Origin: Desulfarculus sp.
GTDB lineage: Bacteria > Desulfobacterota > Desulfarculia > Desulfarculales > Desulfarculaceae
DNA: 14,695 nt
Direction: 5' to 3'
NCBI GenBank assembly: GCA_020216625.1
Contig: JAIUYB010000010.1
Coordinates: 1 to 14,695, forward strand
Part shown: piece after piece, positions 8,728 to 14,105 of the stretch
How the letters are laid out: the number at the start of each line of letters is the position of its first letter
Position numbering within the stretch: the first letter of the stretch is position 1
The notes under the pieces: generated by a model
What the model saw: only the letters and a program-made list of their open reading frames with translations
The model's database searches: none
Told to the model about the DNA's origin: nothing
Made by a program: the position numbers and the translations under genes

Positions 8728-10473
8728 CTAGCCCCTCAGAAAGTCGTTGATCTGCGACTCGAATCGTTTGAACTCATCGCCCTGCCAGGCCGACGCGTTC
8801 CAGTTCTTGAACAACGCGGTGAGCCGGAAGAAGATGTCGCGGGCGTCGTCCTTGTCCTTGGCCGCGATGTCCTTCTTCAGTATCTTCTCCACCATGCGGA
8901 AGCTGTAAGCCTGCCGCTCCATGGTGTTGTAGGCGTCCACCGCGTCAAAGGCGTTCTGCTGCAGGTAGACCGAATCCAGGAACTCGGCCTTGAGGTAGAT
9001 GAGGAAGTCGCCGATGCTGGTGCCTTCCTCGCCCACCACGTCCATGCGCTTCTTGATCTCGCTGCCCTGGTGGATGAATTTCTGGGCCGCCCGGATGATC
9101 TCCACCCAGTGGGGATCGACCTTGGCCAGGCTCTCCTTCATCTGCTCCGGGTACTTGGACCAGGAGATCAGGGGGTCGATGGCCGGGAAGCGCCGGGCGT
9201 TGGACCGGGCCCAGGTGAGCCCCAGGAAGGCGCCCACCACGGCCAGGGTGCCCTGGGTCACCGGCTCCTCGAAGTTGCCGCCGGCCGGGGAGACGGTGCC
9301 GATCACCGAGACCGAGCCGGTGCGGCCGTCCTTGAGCCTGACGAAGCCCGCCCGCTCGTAGAACTCGGCGATGCGCGACTGCAGGTAGGCCGGGAAGGCC
9401 TCCTCGCCCGGGATTTCCTCGAGCCGGCCGCTCATCTCGCGCAGGGCCTGGGCCCAGCGGCTGGTGGAGTCGGCCAGGATCAGGACGTTCAGGCCCATCT
9501 GGCGGTAATACTCGCCCAGGGTGATGGCGGTGTAGATCGAGGCCTCGCGGGCGGCCACCGGCATGGAGCTGGTGTTGCAGATGATGATGGTGCGGTCCAT
9601 CAGGGTGCCGCCGGTGTAGGGATCCTCCAGGTGGGGGAACTCCCGCAGGGTCTCCACGACCTCGCCGGCGCGCTCGCCGCAGGCCGCCACGATGATGACG
9701 TCCACCTCGGCGTAGCGGCTGATCTGCTGCTGCAAGACCGTCTTGCCCGAGCCGAAGGGGCCGGGGATGCAGGCGGTGCCGCCCTTGGCCACCGGGAAGA
9801 AGCTGTCGATGACCCGGCAGCCGGTGACCAGGGGCTGGTCGGGCAACAGGCGCTCCTGATAGAGCTTCAGGGGGATCTTGATCGGCCAGACCTGCATCAT
9901 GGTCAGCTTATGCAGCTTGCCGTCCTCGTCCTTGACCTCGGCCACGGTGTCGGCCACCGTGTAGAAGCCCTTCTCGGCCATCTTGACGATCTCGGCCCGG
10001 CCGATGAAGTCAAAGGGCACGAAAATCTGGTGCTGGAACTTGCCCTCCGGCACCCAGCCCAGGATGTCGCCGGCCTCGATCCAGGCCCCGACCTTGGCCG
10101 TGGGGGTGAAGTCCCACTTGGCCTCGCGGTCCAGGGGATCGATGTAAATCCCCCGCTTGAGGAACAGGCCGGTGGCCTGGCTCAATTTGGGCAGGGGGTT
10201 CTGCAATCCGTCGTAGATCTGGGTCAGCAGTCCTGGCCCCAGCTCCACCACCAGGAGGTTTCCGGTGAATTCCACCTGGTCACCCACCTGGATGTCCCGG
10301 GTGTCCTCGAAGACCTGCACGTTGCAGCGCTCTCCGCGCACCCGGATAACCTCGCTTTTAAGCCGGCTGCCGTCGGCGGCCAGGATGTAGGCCACCTCGT
10401 TCTGGCGCACGCTGCCCTCAAAGGCCACGGTCACCATGTTGCCGTAGGCCGCAACCACCCGTCCCATGCCCAT
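8728..10473 (-). CDS. atpA: V-type ATPase subunit A (catalytic)
   Basis: A 581-residue catalytic subunit that hydrolyses or makes ATP in the V1 head. Walker A is GPFGSGKT at 238-245. The catalytic glutamate region ACGERAGE is at 264-271. SWSKYP and related C-terminal signatures follow. The A-specific non-homologous insert is present before the P-loop (about 105-200, with WDFTP and GDILGWVPE), separating it from F-type beta subunits. The ATG at 10473 lies one base after the TGA of the DUF2764 gene, with GGAGG upstream inside that gene, so translation is coupled. A second Met two codons on is a possible start. Length is normal. Confidence 0.97.
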   Translation of the reverse strand: MGMGRVVAAYGNMVTVAFEGSVRQNEVAYILAADGSRLKSEVIRVRGERCNVQVFEDTRDIQVGDQVEFTGNLLVVELGPGLLTQIYDGLQNPLPKLSQATGLFLKRGIYIDPLDREAKWDFTPTAKVGAWIEAGDILGWVPEGKFQHQIFVPFDFIGRAEIVKMAEKGFYTVADTVAEVKDEDGKLHKLTMMQVWPIKIPLKLYQERLLPDQPLVTGCRVIDSFFPVAKGGTACIPGPFGSGKTVLQQQISRYAEVDVIIVAACGERAGEVVETLREFPHLEDPYTGGTLMDRTIIICNTSSMPVAAREASIYTAITLGEYYRQMGLNVLILADSTSRWAQALREMSGRLEEIPGEEAFPAYLQSRIAEFYERAGFVRLKDGRTGSVSVIGTVSPAGGNFEEPVTQGTLAVVGAFLGLTWARSNARRFPAIDPLISWSKYPEQMKESLAKVDPHWVEIIRAAQKFIHQGSEIKKRMDVVGEEGTSIGDFLIYLKAEFLDSVYLQQNAFDAVDAYNTMERQAYSFRMVEKILKKDIAAKDKDDARDIFFRLTALFKNWNASAWQGDEFKRFESQINDFLRG

Positions 10474-10474
10474 C

Positions 10475-11233
10475 TCAGGCTTCCTCCAGCTGCCGAACCA
10501 GTTCCATCCCGGCGTTTTCGTCCAGGGCCAGGCGCTTCTCGACCATCGCCAGCTTGATCAGGTAAGCCAGGATGGCGTCGAAGGCGAAGGGGTCCGCCCC
10601 GGAGTTTTGCTCAAAAAAGTCCCAGAGCACCCGCTCCATCAGCTCGCGGGTCCGGGACGGGTCCTTGGCCGCCAATAGCTTTTCCAGCCAGGGGTATTCC
10701 CGGGCCAGTCCGAAATCCTCGGCGTTGGAGCGGCCCAACAGGGCCGCTAGATCGCTATCGCCCACCAGGTGGTCGGCCAGGTTCAGGCCCTGGCGCCGGG
10801 CGCGCACCGCCGCCTGGATGTTGCGCACGTCGCGCTCGAAGGCGATGTAGGTCTTGAGCAGCGGGTTTTTGGCCGTGGCCAGGACGTGGTCGTAATAGCC
10901 CGCCCAGAGGCGGTCCACCTGGCGCGGCCCGAAATCGCCTCCGGACGCGGCCTTGATGACCTCGGCCATGAACTCCGGGGCGTCGTTGGGCGCCTTGACC
11001 TGCTCGCGCCAATATTCCAGGCCGTGCAGAGAGAGGGGAACCTCCAGGGGATGGCCGGCCAGAAGGCGCTCGACCATCAGCACATCGCCGGCCAACAGCA
11101 CCAGGTCCACCTCGCGCCGGTCCTCCGGGGCCAGATACCCGGAGTCGCCCAGCAGGTCGGCCATGCGCAGGCGCAGCTTCTTGTCGTCCCGAGCCAGCTC
11201 GGGCAGATAGGTGGCCAGGTAATAGTACTTCAT
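10475..11233 (-). CDS. DUF2764 protein, V-type ATPase C-subunit equivalent
   Basis: A 252-residue protein opening with MKYYYLATYLPEL, the characteristic start of DUF2764 (PF10962). Proteins of this family occupy the subunit C position in V-ATPase operons of Chlamydiae, spirochaetes and Bacteroidetes. Subunit C is a stalk component that links the rotor to the membrane ring. The sequence is mostly predicted helix with no membrane segment, and carries the repeated R-x-x-x-x-Q/N-A helical pattern (for example RDVRNIQAAVRARRQG near 120-140). Its ATG overlaps the TGA of subunit E by one base, and its TGA lies one base from the ATG of subunit A, so it sits firmly inside the coupled core. Assignment is from the N-terminal motif and position. 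It could equally be called AtpC-like. Confidence 0.82.
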   Translation of the reverse strand: MKYYYLATYLPELARDDKKLRLRMADLLGDSGYLAPEDRREVDLVLLAGDVLMVERLLAGHPLEVPLSLHGLEYWREQVKAPNDAPEFMAEVIKAASGGDFGPRQVDRLWAGYYDHVLATAKNPLLKTYIAFERDVRNIQAAVRARRQGLNLADHLVGDSDLAALLGRSNAEDFGLAREYPWLEKLLAAKDPSRTRELMERVLWDFFEQNSGADPFAFDAILAYLIKLAMVEKRLALDENAGMELVRQLEEA

Positions 11234-11886
11234 CAGAGCCCGGCTTCCCCGATCTTGACGTCCTTGAACAGCGTCCGGAAGCGGGCGCTGAGATATTGCA
11301 GGAAGAGGTTGAGGAAGGCTTCGTCGCTGAAGTCCAGCCGGACCACGCCGTCGGAGCGGCGGGCCATGAACCCGAAGTTGAGCCCCTGGGCCTCCAGCTT
11401 CAGGGCCACCTTGTCGCCGGCCTGGTCAGCGCCGTAGCGCTTGGCGGCCAGGTTCAGGGCGTAGTCCCAGAGCTGGTCCGAGGCGTCCTTGGGCAGCACC
11501 AGCTGCATGCCCTTGCCGCTGGCGTCGCCGGCGTAGGCCGCCACGAACTTGGCCATCAGGTCCTTCAGGAAGGCGTCCTGCTTCAGGGTGTCGGCGATTT
11601 CGGCCTTGAAGGGGATCACCAGCAGGTTTTCCTCGATGACCCGCTTCAGGCTGGTCACGAACTGGCTGGCGGCGATCTCCAAGGAGGATTGGAGCTGCTT
11701 CATCTGTTTGTCGGCCTCGGCCTTGGCCTGGGCCACCAGGTTGTCGGCCTCGGCCCTGGCCTGGGCCAGGATCTGCTCGGCCTGGGCCCGAGCCTCGTCC
11801 ACGATGCGCCGGCCGGCTTCCTCCCCGCTCTCCACCCCCTGCCGTTTGAGGGTGTCGATCAGCTCCTGCAGCTTTGCATCCGCCAT
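11233..11886 (-). CDS. atpE: V-type ATPase subunit E (peripheral stalk)
   Basis: A 217-residue peripheral-stalk subunit that holds the head against rotation. Residues about 1-75 form a long Ala/Glu/Gln-rich coiled coil with near-repeats QAEQILAQARAEAD and NLVAQAKAEAD, followed by a globular C-terminal domain (about 90-217) that would contact the head. It is the first gene of the operon. The ATG at 11886 is preceded by AAGGAGA. Its stop overlaps the next start as TGATG. In most V-ATPases E pairs with a short coiled-coil G/H subunit. None is seen here or in the 0.7 kb upstream, as in the Chlamydia-type gene set. Confidence 0.88.
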   Translation of the reverse strand: MADAKLQELIDTLKRQGVESGEEAGRRIVDEARAQAEQILAQARAEADNLVAQAKAEADKQMKQLQSSLEIAASQFVTSLKRVIEENLLVIPFKAEIADTLKQDAFLKDLMAKFVAAYAGDASGKGMQLVLPKDASDQLWDYALNLAAKRYGADQAGDKVALKLEAQGLNFGFMARRSDGVVRLDFSDEAFLNLFLQYLSARFRTLFKDVKIGEAGL

Positions 11887-11930
11887 ACGCCAATCTCCTT
11901 AGGTCGCTCTAGCCGGCTTCATGACTTGCA

Positions 11931-12015
11931 TTGGCGCGCGCTCGCGGCGCCAAAACAAAAACCGGGGCCCGTCGTCAGACGGCCTGGTCCCCTAACCGGG
12001 GCCAGCCCCACGGTT
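11931..12015 (-). promoter_or_regulatory. Hairpin-rich leader ahead of the V-ATPase operon
   Basis: Three inverted repeats are packed between the putative promoter at 12049-12064 and atpE. They are TTGGCGC/GCGCCAA (11931-11953), CCGTC-GTCA-GACGG (11969-11982), and AACCG...CGGTT enclosing GGG...CCC (11994-12015). They would lie in the roughly 150-nt untranslated leader. No U-run follows any of them in the operon direction, so they do not look like terminators. I do not recognise a riboswitch family. Confidence 0.35.
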
Positions 12016-12048
12016 ATTCCCCAGGCTTGTTGAATTTTTCACTTGGTC

Positions 12049-12064
12049 TGCAAGAACCGGACCC
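12049..12064 (-). promoter_or_regulatory. Weak sigma-54 type promoter candidate for the V-ATPase operon
   Basis: Read on the minus strand: GGGTCC, five bases, TTGCA. The -12 element is perfect and the GG-N10-GC spacing is exact, but the -24 element matches only three of six positions. It is supported by geometry. Two inverted repeats of the TTGCR-N3-TGCAA type lie 118 and 150 bp upstream of it, as before the other two sigma-54 candidates here. No better sigma-70 or sigma-54 promoter was found between 11887 and 12300 for this strand. Confidence 0.35.
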
Positions 12065-12173
12065 CAACCGCCAACCCGCGCGACAATCAGAACCGGTGAG
12101 GGTATTCGGCGCTTTTTCAGTCAATTGCAATTGAGTCCGATTCAGACATATGGAACGTGCGGCTAGGGGATTT

Positions 12174-12218
12174 TTGCGCTTTGCAATTGCCAACCAGCCC
12201 TTACATTGCATTTTGCAT
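12174..12218. promoter_or_regulatory. Paired putative activator sites on the V-ATPase side
   Basis: TTGCG-CTT-TGCAA (12174-12186) and TTGCA-TTT-TGCAT (12206-12218) have centres 32 bp apart, about three helical turns. A partly similar block starts at 12229, where GATCTTTGCGCT repeats GATTTTTGCGCT of 12169 at a 60-bp offset, but its right arm is displaced. Position and form suggest binding sites for a sigma-54 activator acting on the minus-strand promoter candidate at 12049-12064. Confidence 0.45.
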
Positions 12219-12362
12219 TTTTGCAGGCGATCTTTGCGCTGGTTTGCACAATGGCTGGCCGCGTGATTGTGCAGGTAAATATCCTATCGCTTAGTGGGGT
12301 TAGTCGCGCCTAAACCGACCCCGTCCGGCAGGGGCGCAGGCCTTGGCGGCGCGGGTTGGGTT

Positions 12363-12408
12363 TTGCGATTTGCCGGGGGGTGGGCGCGGTTCCGATGGCG
12401 TTTTGCAA
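12363..12408. promoter_or_regulatory. Paired putative activator sites upstream of the gene at 12604
   Basis: TTGCG-ATT-TGCCG (12363-12375) and TGGCG-TTT-TGCAA (12396-12408) are related to the inverted repeat at 132-144. Their centres are 33 bp apart, and 159 and 126 bp from the -24 GG of the promoter at 12527-12542. Each copy has one or two mismatches, so they are weaker than the copies at 132 and 12174. The remaining bases between 12219 and 12526 show no supportable gene. Confidence 0.4.
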
Positions 12409-12526
12409 GCCAACTCCGAACCAAACGGGGGGTTCCTCGAGCCCGTCAGGGCGACCGCCATCCTACAAGCTCAATTTTCAGCATGTTAGGTGGGTTCGAC
12501 CTTCACCTGGCCAACCGCCGGAGGTT

Positions 12527-12542
12527 TGGCACTGGACTCGCT
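12527..12542 (+). promoter_or_regulatory. Sigma-54 type -24/-12 promoter of the gene at 12604
   Basis: TGGCAC (12527-12532), five bases, then TCGCT (12538-12542) gives a perfect -24 element, a -12 element with one mismatch and exact GG-N10-GC spacing. Transcription would begin near 12553, leaving a leader of about 50 nt before the GTG at 12604. Confidence 0.55.
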
Positions 12543-12603
12543 ATCCCCTCCAACAAGAGGCCGCCTGTCAATTGCCGTGTCCCGCAACCGCGGAGGTGAT
12601 CTG

Positions 12604-12930
12604 GTGTTGGGTTTCCTTAAAAAAGACAAGGCGACCAACGGAGCCGAGGCCTTGGACCTGCCCAAGCCCAAGGACATCCTGCAGCCCCTGGGTCAGCATT
12701 TGGTGGTCAGTCAGCAACAGAACCCGGACTGGGTGTGGCGCCTGAAAAGCGTGACCCGCTCGGCCAAGGGAGCCAGCTTGGTCGAATTCCGGATCTACGA
12801 CCCCGAGTCGGCCTTGAGCCGCAAGCTGAAGGTGGAGAACTACAATTCCCTGGACATCCATCCCGATCTGGTCCTGTTCCAGGGCGTTTTGGACAAACGC
12901 ACCCAACAGGCACAGTTTCAGGACGTCTAG
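12604..12930 (+). CDS. Small soluble protein of unknown function
   Basis: A 108-residue protein from the GTG at 12604, with GGAGG at 12592-12596 seven bases upstream; TTG at 12607 is a possible alternative. It has no signal peptide, membrane helix or cysteine. Features are a Lys-rich start (LGFLKKDK), the stretch KPKDILQPLGQHLVV, a WVWRLKSVTR strand-like segment and DIHPDLVLFQGVLDK near the end. The pattern suggests a small alpha/beta fold. It reminds me of a conserved hypothetical family with a KPKDI-P-VG and PDLVL-G layout, but I cannot name a domain. It stands alone, with a sigma-54 type promoter before it and a strong hairpin after it, and is divergent from the V-ATPase operon. Shared control with the ATPase is inferred from the common upstream repeats. 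Confidence 0.75.
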   Translation: MLGFLKKDKATNGAEALDLPKPKDILQPLGQHLVVSQQQNPDWVWRLKSVTRSAKGASLVEFRIYDPESALSRKLKVENYNSLDIHPDLVLFQGVLDKRTQQAQFQDV

Positions 12931-12957
12931 CCCCGCTCGCCGCGCCGTCTGCCCGGA

Positions 12958-12985
12958 CGAGGTCCCGGAGCTTTCCGGGACCTCG
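12958..12985. terminator. Bidirectional hairpin between convergent genes
   Basis: CGAGGTCCCGGA (12958-12969) pairs perfectly with TCCGGGACCTCG (12974-12985) around the loop GCTT: 12 pairs. It lies between the ends of the plus-strand gene (12930) and the minus-strand gene (13003). There is no clear T-run on either side, so termination efficiency is uncertain, but placement and stability fit a shared terminator. Confidence 0.65.
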
Positions 12986-13002
12986 CACCGCCGGATCGGG
13001 AC

Positions 13003-13335
13003 TCAGGCCACGGTCTTGAAGATGGAGCCCGCTCCGCCCAGCTTGGAGGACGAGCTCAGGCCGCTGCCGCGTCCCGGGCCGCTGACCAGGGCCGCCTGGC
13101 CGATGGCCATCAGGTCGTTCTTCAGACCATTGCCACGAAGGCGGCTTCCGTCCTTTTTGTCGTTGCCCATCAGGGTGTTGACCAGGCTGGAGCCATCGTC
13201 CTTTTCCATAAGGTTGGCGATGCCCAGGGCGTTGGCCTCGGTCTGGCCCAGCCCCGCGCTCTTGGCCTGGGCCAGGCCCAGGTTAAGGGCGTTTTGCGCG
13301 CTGACCTTGGCGATGTTGGAAAAAGTAAAGGCCAC
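13003..13335 (-). CDS. Small Ala/Gly/Ser/Leu-rich protein of unknown function
   Basis: A 110-residue protein starting at the GTG at 13335 with AGGAGGTG directly upstream, one of the strongest ribosome sites in the window, which argues that the gene is real and well expressed. It has no cysteine, signal peptide or clear membrane helix. The first half is helix-prone (IAKVSAQNALNLGLAQAKSAG). The second is basic and flexible with low-complexity Gly/Ser (GPGRGSGLSSSSKLGGAGS). The length and GSG tail might suit a secreted, structural or phage-like small protein, but nothing identifies a family. It is divergent from the peptide/radical SAM locus, sharing the 315-nt regulatory gap, so co-regulation is possible but unproven. 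Confidence 0.7.
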   Translation of the reverse strand: MAFTFSNIAKVSAQNALNLGLAQAKSAGLGQTEANALGIANLMEKDDGSSLVNTLMGNDKKDGSRLRGNGLKNDLMAIGQAALVSGPGRGSGLSSSSKLGGAGSIFKTVA

Positions 13336-13413
13336 GGGAACACCTCCTTGCGGCGTCCTCCCTGGACAACTGCTAGCCTTCCTTGGGGATTATGGGGTAG
13401 GTCGACTTCATAT

Positions 13414-13442
13414 AGCATAGCATCCAACCCCGGCCAAGCCAA
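13414..13442 (-). promoter_or_regulatory. Possible sigma-70 promoter for the minus-strand small gene
   Basis: On the minus strand TTGGCT (13442-13437) and TATGCT (13419-13414) are separated by 17 bases, each matching four of six consensus positions. The start would be near 13407, giving a leader of about 70 nt. An overlapping pair shifted by 5 bases scores equally, so the exact site is uncertain. Confidence 0.35.
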
Positions 13443-13499
13443 GGGATATCGCGCCAGGGATGGCATTTTCTCACGCCAGGCCGGACCAGGGTTAATACC

Positions 13500-13540
13500 C
13501 AAGATATTGTTTGATATCAATATATAATTACAACATCTTG
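13500..13540. promoter_or_regulatory. AT-rich inverted repeat, possible operator
   Basis: CAAGATATTGT (13500-13510) and ACAACATCTTG (13530-13540) are inverted copies matching at 10 of 11 positions. They flank an AT-rich core that begins with the perfect palindrome TTGATATCAA (13511-13520). The base composition differs sharply from the GC-rich surroundings. It lies about 40 bp upstream of the -35 box at 13581, between divergent genes, and so is a candidate regulator-binding site. No regulator gene for it is visible. Confidence 0.45.
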
Positions 13541-13580
13541 TAGCATGTATCCCGGGTGTTCGCCGCCAATCCCGGGGGGC

Positions 13581-13609
13581 TTGACATTCCTGGCCGCAAG
13601 CGCAACAAT
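13581..13609 (+). promoter_or_regulatory. Sigma-70 promoter of the short Cys peptide gene
   Basis: A perfect -35 box TTGACA (13581-13586) is followed after 17 bases by AACAAT (13604-13609), which matches the -10 consensus at four of six positions. Transcription would start near 13616, giving a leader of about 35 nt that contains the strong ribosome site AAGGAGG (13639-13645). Confidence 0.65.
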
Positions 13610-13650
13610 TTTATTAAATAAACGCCCCATGAAGGGGCAAGGAGGCAATC

Positions 13651-13713
13651 ATGAAGATCCGGAAAATCGAGCGCACCCAGCGCGGGCTCTGCAAGTGCAA
13701 GAGCTCCTGCTAG
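13651..13713 (+). CDS. Short Cys-rich peptide, putative RiPP precursor
   Basis: A 20-residue reading frame, MKIRKIERTQRGLCKCKSSC, ending in TAG. A real gene is supported by AAGGAGG six bases upstream of the ATG, the best ribosome site in the region, and by a promoter with a perfect -35 box. The peptide has a basic leader-like part (1-12) and a Cys-rich C terminus with CxC and CxxxC spacing (C14, C16, C20), ending on Cys. It is followed by a terminator, then a Cys-rich protein and a radical SAM enzyme with a peptide-binding domain. The natural reading is a substrate modified on its cysteines and neighbours. The family is not one I can name. The main alternative is a regulatory leader peptide: three Cys codons close to a stop just before a terminator is also how attenuators look. 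Both roles are inference. Confidence 0.6.
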   Translation: MKIRKIERTQRGLCKCKSSC

Positions 13714-13724
13714 CCTAGGCTAGC
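13709..13724. repeat. Perfect 16-bp palindrome across the peptide stop codon
   Basis: GCTAGCCTAGGCTAGC is self-complementary throughout and contains the last bases of the final Cys codon and the TAG stop. In RNA it could form only a tight stem, but it can compete with or stack on the terminator hairpin that starts 5 bases later. As DNA it could bind a dimeric protein. Confidence 0.5.
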
Positions 13725-13728
13725 CCGG

Positions 13729-13760
13729 AGGGGGAGGCTCGAGCCTCCCCCTTTCGTTTT
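13729..13760 (+). terminator. Intrinsic terminator or attenuator after the Cys peptide
   Basis: AGGGGGAGGCTC (13729-13740) is followed directly by its exact complement GAGCCTCCCCCT (13741-13752), then TTCGTTTT. The 24-base perfect palindrome would fold into a very stable stem with a small loop and a U-rich tail. It lies only 15 nt after the peptide stop and 18 nt before the next gene. It would yield abundant short peptide message and limited read-through into the enzymes, a common arrangement for RiPP precursors, and would also suit attenuation. Confidence 0.8.
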
Positions 13761-13778
13761 GCCTTGCGGGGGATTCGC

Positions 13779-14102
13779 ATGCGCCACTTGATCTGTCCCC
13801 GCCTCTGCCGCTACTTCAAGCCCGACCGACCCGAGGAGGAGGGTTGTGGCGGCCTGACTTGGCTGGCCGCCCATCCCCAGCTGGAGTCGGCGGTGGCCGC
13901 CCTGGCTCCCGACCCCGGCGCGCCCCTCTTCGGACTGGCCGAGGACGACCCCCGCCTGATGCGGGTCTGCGCGGCCTGCCCCTACCGCCCCGATGGCTGC
14001 GACTTCCGCGACCCTGGCGCGCCCCGCGACCAATGTGCCCCCTGTGGCGGGCTGCGGGCGGTGGCCGGGCTCTTGGCCGCCGGCCTCCACCTGGAGATCT
14101 AG
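13779..14102 (+). CDS. Eight-cysteine small protein, probable metal or Fe-S binder
   Basis: A 107-residue protein from the ATG at 13779, with GGGGGA about 5 bases upstream; an in-frame TTG at 13764 would overlap the terminator tail and is less likely. Eight cysteines lie at 6, 10, 23, 64, 67, 74, 86 and 89. They form two similar halves: C-x3-C-x12-CGGL near the N terminus and C-x2-C-x6-C-x11-C-x2-CGGL near the C terminus, with PYRPDGCDFRDP in the second. The clustering suggests bound iron-sulfur clusters or zinc. There is no signal peptide or membrane segment. It sits between the peptide and the radical SAM gene, three bases before the latter, so it is probably an accessory of the same pathway (electron donor, scaffold or substrate partner). 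I do not recognise a named family. Confidence 0.75.
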   Translation: MRHLICPRLCRYFKPDRPEEEGCGGLTWLAAHPQLESAVAALAPDPGAPLFGLAEDDPRLMRVCAACPYRPDGCDFRDPGAPRDQCAPCGGLRAVAGLLAAGLHLEI

Positions 14103-14105
14103 CCT

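Noticed and set aside
8281..10557. A 758-codon open frame on the plus strand opposite the ATPase A and B genes
   Set aside because: It is antisense to two genes with unmistakable motifs. Its translation is Gly/His/Asp/Leu-rich low-complexity, as expected from codon bias in GC-rich DNA, and it has no domain.
11690..11860. Near-repeats in the DNA of subunit E, considered as a repeat element
   Set aside because: They are explained by the coiled-coil Ala/Glu/Gln repeats of the protein.
12122..12133. CAATTGCAATTG palindrome, considered as another activator site
   Set aside because: It shares TTGCA but lacks the N3 spacing between arms, so it was not counted with the TTGCR-N3-TGCAA repeats.
12294..12599. 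A 101-codon frame in the intergenic region before 12604
   Set aside because: It spans the putative activator sites and promoter, has no ribosome site, and its composition is that of random GC-rich sequence.
13523..13528. TATAAT considered as a plus-strand -10 box
   Set aside because: No -35 match lies 16-18 bases upstream, and it sits inside the AT-rich inverted repeat.
13651..13713. Resemblance of MKIRKIERT to the start of methanobactin precursors and of the Cys tail to other Cys-rich RiPPs
   Set aside because: The match is a few residues in a very short peptide, and no MbnB/MbnC-type genes are visible. The only candidate maturase here is a radical SAM protein.
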